Positions 1-8,215 of a stretch of DNA of 26,513 bases are shown one piece after another. The position numbers and the translations under genes were made by a program. Numbering within the stretch: position 1 is the stretch's first letter; every line of letters begins with the position of its first letter. The DNA is from Pavlovales sp. CCMP2436. Lineage: Eukaryota; Haptophyta; Pavlovophyceae; Pavlovales. The stretch covers positions 296,868-323,380 of the forward strand of contig MU631384.1 of the NCBI GenBank assembly GCA_026770615.1, in the 5' to 3' direction. The notes beneath the pieces are model-generated. The model was not told where the DNA came from, ran no database searches, and worked only from the letters and a program-made list of their open reading frames with translations.

Positions 1-300
1 GGGGGGGGGGGAACCTGTGGCAATCGCTACGAGTTCACCACCAACCTCACTTCTACCACCACCATCCCTGCTGCTAGGACTAACGACTGACGTCGACCAA
101 GTCAGTGAGTGAACAACACCTGTTGAACTATGCTGAGCCGCTTTATTTATGATAGGGATTCAAGCTGGCGTCTGATTGTTCTGAATATTGTGCTGATCTG
201 AGCGCTGCGTCGTCCATTGCCTGCTGCGTGCCTTAGTTGGCTACGCTGGCTTGGGCGCCCTGAGCCGCTATATATATTTATGATAGGGATTCAAGCTGGC
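1..300 (+). repeat. Composite dispersed repeat R1 (parts R1a and R1b)
   Basis: Non-coding repeat. R1a reads from the CCACCATCCCTGCTGCTAGG region through GACGTCGACCAAGTCAGTGA to CATGCTGAGCCGC-like sequence near 150. R1b starts near 158 (GATAGGGATTCAAGCTGGCG) and runs through a GAGCGCTGCGTCG stretch. A second full composite lies at 12598-12915, where R1a is inverted relative to R1b, so the parts move or rearrange separately. There is no credible coding capacity; the long frames here read in several frames at once because the DNA is GC-rich and duplicated. Class (SINE, MITE or other) is undecided. The window starts with a poly-G run. Confidence 0.7.
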
Positions 301-310
301 CGCTATATAT

Positions 311-645
311 ATCGCTCGGGTCCTCAAGTGGATGTGCGTCGCGCGCTTCGGAGGGCGCTGCTGCGCGCGGCGGCGGGCCGCACGCAGAGACGTCGCTCAA
401 GGCTACCAAGGCTACGACGATGCTGCTTCCTGCGACCGCCGCAGTGTGCGCGCTCGCAGCGTCGCGATGCTGTCCACTTGTGGTACTCGCTGGCACCTCT
501 CGACCACCCGTCTCGCTCGGGTCCTCAAGTGGATGTGCGTCGCGCGCTTGCGGAGGGCGCTGCTGCGCGCGGCGGCGGGCCGCACACGGAGACGCCGCTC
601 AAGGCTACCAAGGCTACGAAAACGATGCTGCTCCCTACGGCCGCC
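311..645. repeat. Tandem duplication, unit about 200 bp
   Basis: Two direct copies start with TCGCTCGGGTCCTCAAGTGG at about 312 and 511. Each runs on for about 130 bp through a very GC-rich segment ending near GGCTACCAAGGCTACGA. The copies differ by a 1-bp and a 3-bp indel plus scattered substitutions. Open frames on both strands cross it, but the 1-bp indel breaks any shared frame, so I do not call a gene. Confidence 0.7.
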
Positions 646-764
646 ACGGCAGGGCTGCGGTGGCCGAGGCGCGGCCGAGGCGGGGCGTGGGGGTCGGGGC
701 GCACACACTCACACCCTTTGGTGTTAGTGCTGGTGCGTGAGGGTTTTGGTCGATCGCTCGACCT

Positions 765-839
765 CAGCCTGACGTCGACCAAGCCAGCGACTGGACAACA
801 CCTGTTGAACCATGCTGAGCCGCTAATATATATATATAT
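765..839 (+). repeat. R1a fragment ending in (TA)n
   Basis: GACGTCGACCAAGCCAGCGA through CCATGCTGAGCCGC, then a TA-rich run. The MITE at 840 is inserted directly into this TA run, so the R1a copy was there first. Confidence 0.7.
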
Positions 840-1010
840 TACAGGGTGTCGCGGGCAATAAGAATGGTGCTATTGAGACTGAGGCTCACTTTCTATTAGC
901 AAATTACATACAAACCATGCTTAACTTTACTTACATTACTATTGAAGGGTAAAAAAAATGAGGCTCACTTTCTTAATGTTACGGGTTCTTATTGCCCGCG
1001 ACATCCTGTA
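840..1010. mobile_element. MITE R2, copy 1 (Tc1/mariner-like ends)
   Basis: Element of about 170 bp, non-coding, with terminal inverted repeats of about 25 bp. The left end begins TACAGGGTGTCGCGGGCAAT and the right end is TTGCCCGCGACATCCTGTA. Outer TA dinucleotides match the TA target-site duplication of Tc1/mariner elements. Inside, a short segment (GAGGCTCACTTTCT) appears at both ends. No transposase is encoded, so it is non-autonomous. Confidence 0.8.
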
Positions 1011-1515
1011 TGCTTGGCTTGGCTGCCAGAAGATCATGGGCATATTGAATGTATATTACTATTATACTATTATTTAGCGGCTCGCAGCGATACGTCACCA
1101 CTGGGATCACCAATGGACTCGCTTGCTCGCGCACTGTTGGGCCTCGCGTTGCGCAGCGACTTCAGCGCTTTGTTTCCGGTTTCCTTATCATTCACCACTT
1201 CTACCAGCTCCCCACTTCGGCGTAGTGCGTAGGAGCCTGCGTCTGAGCGCTAAGATCAGCCTGACTTGAAGTTGAAACGTACCGCCAGCCCGAACCCCCC
1301 TACAGTAATATATATACTGATAGGGATTCAAGCTGGCGTCTGACAATATATACATGTCGCTATATTAACTTAGGAGGTCTTCACTCACAGACTTGATCGA
1401 CGATGCGTCGAACATCAGTCCAGATATGCACAGGGACATGGAAGAGGTGAAGTTCATATTCAAAAAAAAAAGTGGTTGTTATATTAATGAAGGGGGGTTC
1501 GGGCTGGCGGTACGT
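1011..1515. repeat. R1b-related fragments, no gene seen
   Basis: Contains pieces shared with 12840-12915 in reverse orientation (TGCGTCTGAGCGCTAAGATC; CCGCCAGCCCGAACCCCCCT). It also holds another GATAGGGATTCAAGCTGGCG at about 1319 and an R1a-like stretch at 1375-1450. No coding sequence is supported. Confidence 0.55.
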
Positions 1516-1655
1516 AAAATTACTACGACGTATATTGTGTATATTGCCGTTACATAGTTACTATATAATAGCTACTTCGCAGATTTCAACATGTCTGGGT
1601 CTGAGAGCTGCATGCCAACACGCGGGAGAGAAGGTGTTGGGCGGGGGTCGTACTG

Positions 1656-1829
1656 TACAGGGGATCGCGGGCAATAAGAACGGCGGGTTTTGAGGCTGAG
1701 GCTGAGTTTCTTAACAAGTTACATACAAGCAATGGTTAAATTTTGGTTAATATTACGATTGAAGGGCTAAAAAACGAGGCTCAGTTTCTTAACACGACGG
1801 TTTCTTATTATTGCCCGCGATCCCCTGTA
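1656..1829. mobile_element. MITE R2, copy 2 (best preserved)
   Basis: 174 bp including flanking TA. The terminal inverted repeats begin TACAGGGGATCGCGGGCAAT, and the right end is the reverse complement apart from a 3-bp insertion in TTATTATTGCCCGC. The internal GAGGCTGAGTTTCTTAAC motif is again mirrored near the right end. Same family as 840-1010, 22515-22721 and 22829-22912. No coding capacity. Confidence 0.85.
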
Positions 1830-2422
1830 TGTTAACCGAGAATACAGATGCGCAGTGCCGCGGCAAGGACACAGATGGACATGCGCTTGGCGTCGTCGCT
1901 TGCCTTCCTGGGACCCGAATAAAATAAATAATGAATAGGCGGCATTTTTCTTGCCTTTTCGGAGCAGTCACGCTTCACGATAAATGCATCATCACCTCCC
2001 AAAGAAGTGAAGAACTGCGACAGCAGCAGGGCCTAATTGGGCCTGGGCAAGGGTCAGAGTAGTAGGAGCATGAGTTATTCATACTTTTGTTGTGGATGAG
2101 TTAGCTTCACCGGAATCTGCAACGCCCGCCCGCCCGTCTCAGTGAGTGAGTGCAAGGACTAACTGAGTGAAGAAGGACTCTGCAGCCGGTTCAACAAATT
2201 GCAAGACAAAATGGCAGAGACTAACGGTTTTTTTGTTTGGCTCGAGGTGATCTGTATCGTTGGGTACGCGCAGGGCCGCGGCGAGGCGATGACGGCATGC
2301 GCTCCGCGGCGCCGTGGCGCTTGCCTTATCGCCCGCCCTGAACGTTTAAAAAAAATCGGTGCGGCAGCCATCCATTTGGCCCCCGAGATCCGAGCCCCTG
2401 CCTGAGCCCGCCACCGCGCTGC
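1830..2422. other. Intergenic DNA upstream of NDUFB9
   Basis: No gene or clear repeat recognised between the MITE and the NDUFB9 start. The last 60 bases are GC-rich and probably include its promoter and 5' UTR. Minus-strand frames over 2159-2848 are shadows of the NDUFB9 coding strand. Confidence 0.5.
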
Positions 2423-2911
2423 ATGGCCGTCGCCCCCTCCGCGCACACACTGCGCGTGTGCCTCATCTACCGGCGAGCGCTGAAGACGATGTTCAACTGG
2501 GTCGTCGATCGTGAAACCTTCATTGCCGAGGCGCTCGACATGCGCAAGCAGTTCGAGGCCAACCGCCACGTCCGCTCTGAGCCTCTCACCGAGAGCATCT
2601 GCGTCGCGGCCGAGGCCGAGATCCTCCGGTGGAAGCACCCGGACCCGTACAAGTGTACGTGCCGCTCGATGCCCAACGCGAAGTATGCGCGGCGACGAGT
2701 CTCCTTGCGCCAACCCACTCACGCGTTTTCCCCGCGCGACTGCCCACCCGCGCGCGCAGTCCCGTGGCAGCCAGGCGGAACCACGTACATGCGCTACCCG
2801 AACAACGGCGCTGGTCTGCCAAAGTCGGTTACCGACATCCCGGAGCACATGGTCGACCAGTACGTCGAGCTATATTACCTGCCCAAGGTCAAGAACCTGC
2901 CACCCACATGA
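2423..2911 (+). CDS. NDUFB9: Mitochondrial complex I subunit B9 (B22), LYR family
   Basis: Accessory subunit of NADH:ubiquinone oxidoreductase, in the inner mitochondrial membrane. Exons 2423-2654 and 2760-2911 join to 127 residues, normal for protist and plant homologues. The 105-nt intron (GTACGT...CGCAG) is a multiple of three and has no in-frame stop. Residues 9-17 (LRVCLIYRR) carry the LYR-type helix. Next come LKTMFNW, the conserved FEANRHVR and HPDPYK. The splice restores HPDPYKFPWQPGGTTYMRYP, the family signature; unspliced DNA separates these two halves by 35 foreign residues. ATG 2423 gives the expected short N-terminus before the LYR helix. It stops with TGA and is convergent with the SmD2 gene. 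The family call is firm; the intron is inferred from conservation. Confidence 0.9.
   Translation: MAVAPSAHTLRVCLIYRRALKTMFNWVVDRETFIAEALDMRKQFEANRHVRSEPLTESICVAAEAEILRWKHPDPYKCTCRSMPNAKYARRRVSLRQPTHAFSPRDCPPARAVPWQPGGTTYMRYPNNGAGLPKSVTDIPEHMVDQYVELYYLPKVKNLPPT
2655..2759 (+). other. NDUFB9 intron (frame-preserving)
   Basis: Donor GTACGT, acceptor CGCGCGCAG, 105 nt. Retention would insert 35 residues without a stop. It contains a C-rich stretch (TTTTCCCCGCGCGACTGCCC) as its polypyrimidine region. Confidence 0.8.
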
Positions 2912-3588
2912 GCGTCGGTCGGGTGTCGCGGGCTTGGTGTTTTCGCAGTTGATCTTCGCCTCCTTACATTCACTCGGCTCGTGCATTGACTGAGTCAGCC
3001 CGCCTGCTTCTCCACCTGGCACGCCCGGGTCGCAGCCGAGGAGACTGACTCGAACTCGGACTCGGACAACTGTTCAACATTGGTGTATTCACAAAGGTGT
3101 GACTGTGACGTCACTGTGAGTGAACACCTCTTGTTGACCATGCTGGGCCGGCCGCTTTTTATATTATATGGTGTTTTAACACCATGACCAGTAGTTACAG
3201 TAGTCAGTTTATACATTACAAAAAAAATCAAAACGATCAAATATTATTTTAAAATCCCAGAATTAACTTATAACTAACGCTAGTTAGCAAATAACTTCGC
3301 ACTAATGGAAAGAAAAAACCATCTGAAGAACTCTTGGCTCCTGACCCAGATATTCCCACGTCAGAAGACATTCATATATGAGAGTAATGCACGGGTCACT
3401 CCCAACTTCTGCCTCGAAAGTCGAAGCAAAGCTCAGGGTCACAAGGGGGTCGCACACTCCGAGCCAAGGATAATCGCGCGGACCGGCAGCCGCGCCTGGC
3501 TAGGAGACACCTGCGTAACCGCCGCACTAACCCCATCGGTCGTCGCCGATCGCCGCCCATCCGAGCCCTAGTGCACTCCGCGAGCTCG
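2912..3588. other. Convergent intergenic region with an R1a fragment
   Basis: Holds an R1a copy at about 3105-3165 (GTGAGTGAACACC and CATGCTGGGCCGG) followed by an AT-rich stretch. The rest (3200-3588) has no feature I can name. The open frames here are short and lack family similarity. Confidence 0.5.
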
Positions 3589-4147
3589 TCACTTCGGATT
3601 GCGCAGCACGATGATGACTGAATCCCCACGCAAGAAGAGCTTAGGGATGAACCTGTCTCGGTTGACCGGCTTGGCTCCCTTCCCCTTGCCCGCCTTCGGC
3701 ATCTCTGTCCACATCTCCTTCACGTTCTCCAACACCATGTTGCAGTGGCGGTCGAAGGCGCGCACGCGGCCGAGCAGCTTCTTGTTGTTGCGGCAGTTGA
3801 TCAGCACCTGTGTGTTGTTCTTGACCGACTGCGTCAAGACCGAAAGCGGCCCAGTTGTGAACTCCTCCTCCTCGTTCCGCTCCTGCGCAGTGGCGCAGCA
3901 CGCGCGGGCGCCGGCAGTGTGAGCCTTGAGCGCGCACACGCGGGGGCGCAGTGCGCGGCTTGCGCGCCTCGTGCACGTACCTTGGTCTCCTTGTTCGGCG
4001 CGGACGCACGGCTCTGGTACCTGTTTGGCGAGCGATCGCGTCAGGCGCGCGGGAAGGGGGTGCGTTAGGGGCTGGAGGGCCAGCAGCGCTTTGCGCTCGC
4101 GTCCCGCGGCGCGCGTACCCTGCCCCAGTCTGCGCGATCGCGGCCAT
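3589..4147 (-). CDS. SNRPD2: Small nuclear ribonucleoprotein Sm D2
   Basis: Core protein of the heptameric Sm ring on U1, U2, U4 and U5 snRNAs; acts in pre-mRNA splicing in the nucleus. Exons on the minus strand: 4147-4119, 4020-3981 and 3882-3589, giving 120 residues (the human protein is 118). Introns of 98 nt each start GTACGC and GTACGT and end AAACAG and GCGCAG. The last exon opens ERNEEEEF and carries [20 protein letters not shown], with the Sm1 motif ([25 protein letters not shown]) and Sm2 motif ([11 protein letters not shown]). It stops with TGA shortly after RNPK, a little shorter at the C-terminus than animal proteins. The first two exons encode a poorly conserved N-terminus ([10 protein letters not shown]...ETK), chosen because phase and splice consensus agree. 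Confidence 0.93.
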
Positions 4148-4590
4148 GGTGCTGACGAGTTGAGCCGAGAGCGGAAAGCTGGGCTTGTTCACGGTTTTTA
4201 TTTCACATTCCGGGATAAGGCTCATTTTGAGTGAGTACAGGCATGCGTTCAAACTACAGTGATGCGCGGCCCATGGTGTGCTCGCGAAGACTGGCGCTGT
4301 GGGGTCGCGGAATCATCGCCATGGTGCGCGATCGCGCAACGAGCGAAAATGCGGCACAAAAATAATGCGATTCATACTAAAGACTGGAGAAGTGAAAGTG
4401 GACGGAGGGTGGCGCGGAGGGTTGGCGCGGGGACATCCGGCATAAGCAGCGGGTGGAGAGGAGGCGGGTACATCCAGCGTGAGTAGCAAGAGCAAGTGGA
4501 CGGCTGGCGCAGGGACATCCAGCGTAAGCAGCGGGTGGAGAGCAGGGCGCGGGTCTTCCAGGGCAAGCTCAAAGCGGATGACATAATCCT
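4148..4590. other. SmD2 upstream region and short tandem repeats
   Basis: 4148-4250 is the likely SmD2 promoter and 5' UTR. From 4420 to 4550 a 60-70 bp unit recurs (GGGACATCC, GCAGCGGGTGGAGAG, seen twice). The block leads into the OTU-like relic and is in frame with it until a TGA at 4604. Confidence 0.5.
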
Positions 4591-5221
4591 GGAAACCCGA
4601 CTCTGAAGGGTCCAGCCGCTACCAGCAGCAGCGAACCTCCGCGAACGAGCCATAGCCCACGCCCGGGCGCTACCCGAAAACGTCCAGAACCGCTTGTACC
4701 TCAGACGGCCCGACGAAGACCCAACAGATCCCTGTGGCAACAGCACCGCTCCCATGTGGTCGATGGCATACCAGGCAAAGGAAGGCGATTGGATACACAA
4801 CAACATGTTCTACAGCATAACAACCATCCTACGGATCGACATAGCAATAGCCACTCACAAGCAAGTGGGAATAAACGCGACCTCAACCTTACTTATTTAT
4901 ATGGCAGGCCCAGACCCCAACGTACCTCACCCAGCCAATATACTACCAAATCAACTTTTAAGCGTCCAATGGGCGCCACCAGCAGCACTAAGACCAGGGG
5001 CACGCAGGCTTCGACAGCATTCACTAGTCACACTGATAAACACACCCAGACAAACAGACCTCGGACCCACGCCCATTCGCGTGATACACAGCAACATCGG
5101 CTCACACTACAAAGGAAACAAACCACTTATCCCAGGCCAACAACCGCAACCACCTCAGAGGTGGAGAGAGTATTTTAAGATGAGTGGAGGATTATTGAGT
5201 CACCCCGCCGCCTGGGACTAG
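4500..5221 (+). pseudogene. OTU-type cysteine protease domain, decayed
   Basis: The frame from 4607 to the TAG at 5221 reads like the second half of an OTU deubiquitinase domain. It has an LRERAIAHARALPENV helix, GDWIHNNMFYSITTILR, a hydrophobic IDIAIATHKQ strand, and near the end IRVIHSNIGSHYKG, which fits the catalytic-His strand of OTU proteins. An in-frame TGA lies at 4604-4606. The place where the catalytic DGxC box should be reads EGSSRY in another frame, so the nucleophile Cys is absent. Base use is A-rich, unlike the GC-rich host genes, which suggests origin from a mobile element or virus. OTU domains are known in some retrotransposons and large DNA elements. The assignment rests on pattern similarity by eye; the alternative is an unrelated decayed ORF. 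Confidence 0.42.
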
Positions 5222-5937
5222 ACCAGGGGTTGGAGATTACCGCCCCCGGCGGTTAGGCGAGCTGCGCATTAGCGCACGTCATTTTAATTTTACACCAATA
5301 ATTGTATCCCAATAATGTTTTAAAAAAATCAACTGACACCCACCCACAACTGACACCAGTACAAACACTTAGAACAATTACTGGCTTAATCACGTTTTTA
5401 AAAAATCGCCCAAGGAAAATCCGCTACCCGCCTTCACGCTCCCGCCTCTCACCCGCCTTCTTCATCTTCGTCGTCGCCCCGTCACCGCGCTCGCTTGAGC
5501 GCTGTCGTGCTCGCCTTTCTCGCTGACGTGCTGAAGCCCGCCACCCTTCATCTTCGTGCGACACGCGGCTCGAGCTTGTCCTTTATCGTGCTCGTTGCCC
5601 TTTATCGTGCTCGTCGCCCTTCAACTTCGTCTGGCAAGCTTGTCCTTCGTCGAGCTCGCCCGTCGGTGCTCAAGTTCGCCCCACCTACCTTCACGCGTGG
5701 CTCGTCCACGCGCGGCTCGTCCTCAAGCGCCTCATCTTCAAGCGGTTCAAGCTTGTCTGACACGTCGCATGCTGCTTCAGCTTGTGCTCGCCTTTCCGTC
5801 GTCCACGCGCCTGCAGATGTCTACCCGCATCGAGCGCGTGGCTGTGTCGAATGCCAGTTGCGCAAGTCAACCCGCAACCCCAACCCGCAACCCGCCGATC
5901 CCGGCCGTCTCGCCCATGGCCCCCGACCGTGCGCGAG
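5222..5937 (+). other. Hairpins, then a pyrimidine-rich strand
   Basis: At 5240-5275 two short inverted repeats (ACCGCCCCCGGCGGT and TGCGCATTAGCGCA) follow the OTU relic. From about 5410 to 5830 the plus strand is C/T-rich with repeated TTCATCTTCG, TTATCGTGCTCG and GGCTCGTCC phrases. Overlapping open frames exist in two phases with Ser/Arg-rich low-complexity translations. I do not call a protein. Confidence 0.5.
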
Positions 5938-6140
5938 CCTCCCGTCAGCATCAAGCCCCTCGCTCACACCGACCTCGTGGGACGCGGGGGCGCACACTCA
6001 CGGAGGGTAGACGGAGTGCATGCACATCCTCCCCTTGACCCGCAGGTCGCAGCCAACCGCCAACCGACCCCCCACCTCTCCTTCGGCCTTCATCCCTGCT
6101 CCGATACCAATATTGGGGAAAAGTCAGATCGAGCCTCCTG

Positions 6141-6236
6141 TTGGCGACGCCTTCAACTAACGCACTCGGGTAGAAAAACCTGGTCAGCGCTGACCGGGTT
6201 TTTCTACCCGAGTGCGTTAGTTGAAGGCTTCGCCAA
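6141..6236. repeat. 96-bp near-perfect palindrome
   Basis: Two 48-bp arms meet with no spacer at AGC|GCT (6188/6189). Only two mismatches occur between arms (ACGCC against AAGCC, and CCTGG against CCGGG). Arms begin TTGGCG and include ACTAACGCACTCGGGTAG and a GAAAAACC core. It could extrude as a cruciform or fold into a long RNA hairpin. It encodes nothing. A shorter relative lies at 6452-6531. Confidence 0.9.
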
Positions 6237-6451
6237 AATAAGGGTATCTCCGATGGAGCAGATTCAACCCGGTTTGTGCGCGCACGCGCTGTTTTCCTTC
6301 AGCTCTGACGCCCCTTGAATAGGCGGCGTCGGTCGTGACTTTGATCTCGCAGGTAATCGTCGTCTGCGGGTAGCGTCTGCCGGCGTCTCTATGATGCCGG
6401 AGTGTAAAGCGAAAGCAAGTTCGCCATTAGGATTTGAACCGACGCCCTCAT

Positions 6452-6531
6452 GTTGGCGAAGCCTTCAGAAAAACCCGGTCAGCGCTGACCGGGTTTTTCT
6501 ACCCGAGTGCGTTGGTGAAGGCTTCGCCAAC
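6452..6531. repeat. Second copy of the palindrome, one arm shortened
   Basis: The same core, with GAAAAACCCGGTCAGC meeting its complement at 6483/6484, and the same outer arm GTTGGCGAAGCCTTC on both sides. The left arm lacks about 16 bp that the right arm keeps (ACCCGAGTGCGTTGG), so the hairpin has an internal asymmetric loop. Confidence 0.85.
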
Positions 6532-7039
6532 ACCTCCCGTCAGCATCAAGACCCTTGCTCACACTGACCTCATGGGACGCGGGGGCGCACACCCACGGAG
6601 GGCAGACGGGGTGCATGCACATTCTCCCCTTGACCCGCACGTCGCAGCCAACCGCCAACCGAGCCCTCACCTCTCAGCCCTTATCCCTGCTTCGGTACCA
6701 ATATTGGGGAAAAGTGAGATATCATCGGCGCCGATTTTGGAATCCTTTTCCGCGTTTACAGGCGTGTGCAGCCCCTCACTCCTCTCGTCGTGCAGCCCCT
6801 CAATCCGTGCGATGGACAGAACGGCCGTCTGGTCATTTGCTTATCAACCAATCAATACCGAAAAGCCCCTTAGGTTTCCAAGCCCCTGTACGACCCGGAC
6901 CCGTTTAAAATGCGGGATAAACATGGAACAAATCGCAGCCTGTTATCTTTTTTAAAGAACGGCCCCCGGAAGCCGTCCGAATGAAAAAATTAAGGAGGAA
7001 GATAGGCTGGGACAAAGCGCAAATCGGACGGGGGTGAGG

Positions 7040-7639
7040 ATGCACGGCATCACGGACCGCCGCAGAAGGACTCCTATATTGGTCGTCCTGGCGTCGCTGC
7101 TTGCGTGCGGCGACGCGTGCGAGCCCGCTGCGCGGCCGCCCGCCGCGCAGCCCTCCCGCGTCGCGCGCTGGCTCGTGGCAACGGCTACGTGGGGTGTGGT
7201 GTCGACGAGTTCTGTAGCGCGCGGAGGCAGCGCGTGGGGAAACGTGCTGTCGCTCGCCGACAACTGCACGGGCGTGCCGCTCTTCTACATGTCCAAGCTG
7301 GACGAGACTGCGCGCGATCTGGCGGTCGAGCCGCGCGCGACGCTTACCGTGGCAGAGGCTGCGCTGCCCGGCCAGTGCGTCGTGAAGGACCCGGAAGACC
7401 CACAGTGTGCCAAGGTGTCGTTGCACGGCAGGATCGTCAAAAGCCCTGATCAGAAGGCTGCGCGCGAAGCCCTGGTTCGCAAGCATCCTTCCATGCGATT
7501 CTGGCCTCCAAATCACGGGTTTGAGGCCTACGTGATGGAGATTTCGGACGTCTTTGTCCTCAGCGACTATGGCGGAGCGCACCCCATCTCGGTGGGCGAG
7601 TACTTGCGCAGTGCGCCTGACCAGAACCCCCCAGAGTGA
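7040..7639 (+). CDS. CREG1: CREG-family secreted FMN-binding-like split-barrel protein
   Basis: Related to cellular repressor of E1A-stimulated genes: secreted or lysosomal glycoproteins with a pyridoxamine-phosphate-oxidase-like fold that usually lack oxidase activity. 199 residues, single exon. ATG 7040 is chosen because the upstream in-frame GTG at 7034 is not a eukaryotic start. Residues 8-22 are arginines followed by a hydrophobic stretch (TPILVVLASLLAC), a good signal peptide. The family block runs from about 43: ARWLVATATWGVVST, then WGNVLSLADNCTGVPLFYMS, in which NCT matches a conserved glycosylation sequon. Later motifs are LTVAEA, DPEDPQCAKVSLHGRI, HPSMRFWP and an aromatic ISDVFVLSDYGG. 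Length and motif order fit the family. A structured repeat starts 30 bp after the stop. Confidence 0.9.
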   Translation: MHGITDRRRRTPILVVLASLLACGDACEPAARPPAAQPSRVARWLVATATWGVVSTSSVARGGSAWGNVLSLADNCTGVPLFYMSKLDETARDLAVEPRATLTVAEAALPGQCVVKDPEDPQCAKVSLHGRIVKSPDQKAAREALVRKHPSMRFWPPNHGFEAYVMEISDVFVLSDYGGAHPISVGEYLRSAPDQNPPE

Positions 7640-7670
7640 CTCGATGGCCATTCGCAAGAGCTCAATCAGG

Positions 7671-7766
7671 CGCAGCTGAAGACCTGCTGGAACGGCGGAT
7701 TCACTTGCGAAAGTGACGTCGTTATGAACCGACGACGATGAGAGGACTCGTGCGGAATAAATTATA
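7671..7766 (+). ncRNA. Structured repeat R4, copy 1, in the CREG 3' region
   Basis: Dispersed repeat of about 95 bp that looks like a folded RNA. Stem CAGC/GCTG comes first (7672-7690). Next is the hairpin TCACTT-GCGA-AAGTGA (7701-7716), with a GNRA loop. Then come CGTCG/CGACG around TTATGAAC and a conserved GACGATGAG tail. It ends in AATAAA (7756-7761) and an AT-rich stretch, so it may supply the CREG polyadenylation signal. Other copies are at 10250-10343 (+) and 11393-11492 (-). Whether it is transcribed by itself or only as part of mRNAs is unknown. Confidence 0.6.
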
Positions 7767-8215
7767 AAAATCCAGCGGCCGCACGTTGGCCAGCTGAACT
7801 GTTACCCGTGTTCCCCGATCTCAGGGAGCGTTTCTCTATCTGCTCTCACTATGAATGAAGCGCATGTCGTACCTACGTGCTCTAATATAACTAATATAAC
7901 ACCTGGTAATAATAACAACCCGCTACTGGTCATGATTTTTTTATTAATAAATGAGGGTTCTGGCTGGCGGCGTGACAAACATATATTACTACATAACTAC
8001 TATTAGTGGCTCAGCATGGTTCACATTGCCTGGATCATAGCCAACGCTATGCAACACCATATGCATCAGAGCTTGCAATTTTATAAACGCCAATTCTAAG
8101 GCGAATGACACGCTCGGCTCAGTTTTGAGGCGAGCACACCAACAGCAGCTAATAATACTGCGCGCAGGAGATTCGAAATACTTAAAATTTACACTCGCAA
8201 GGAGTAATACAACTG
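7767..8215. repeat. Region between CREG and UAP1, with R1 fragments
   Basis: CREG (+) and UAP1 (-) converge here. A fragment at 7945-8030 matches R1 (GAGGGTTCTGGCTGGCGGCG and GGCTCAGCATGGTTCA). Nothing else recognised. No clear UAP1 polyadenylation signal was seen. Confidence 0.5.

Larger units (their letters stand above)
5938..6720. repeat. Direct duplication (about 190 bp, offset about 600 bp)
   Basis: Copy 1, about 5938-6128, and copy 2, about 6533-6718, both start CCTCCCGTCAGCATCAAG and end near CAATATTGGGGAAAAGT. Identity by eye is about 90%. The two palindromic elements (6141-6236, 6452-6531) lie between the copies. Confidence 0.8.

Noticed and set aside
217..861. 214-residue plus-strand open frame
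   Set aside because: Runs through a 200-bp tandem duplication and an R1 repeat; Arg-rich low-complexity translation, open in several frames, and no family motif.
2159..2848. 229-residue minus-strand frame
   Set aside because: Antisense shadow of NDUFB9, whose conserved protein is on the plus strand.
5495..6318. Overlapping 160-178 residue frames in pyrimidine-rich DNA
   Set aside because: Three phases are open at once, Ser/Arg/Pro low complexity, and they run into the palindrome.
6905..7657. 250-residue minus-strand frame
   Set aside because: Antisense shadow of the CREG-like gene.
7733..7763. Hammerhead ribozyme in R4
   Set aside because: GATGA...GAAA is present, but the core CU before GA is replaced by AC, copies 1 and 3 have GGAA instead of GAAA, and no flanking stem III was found.
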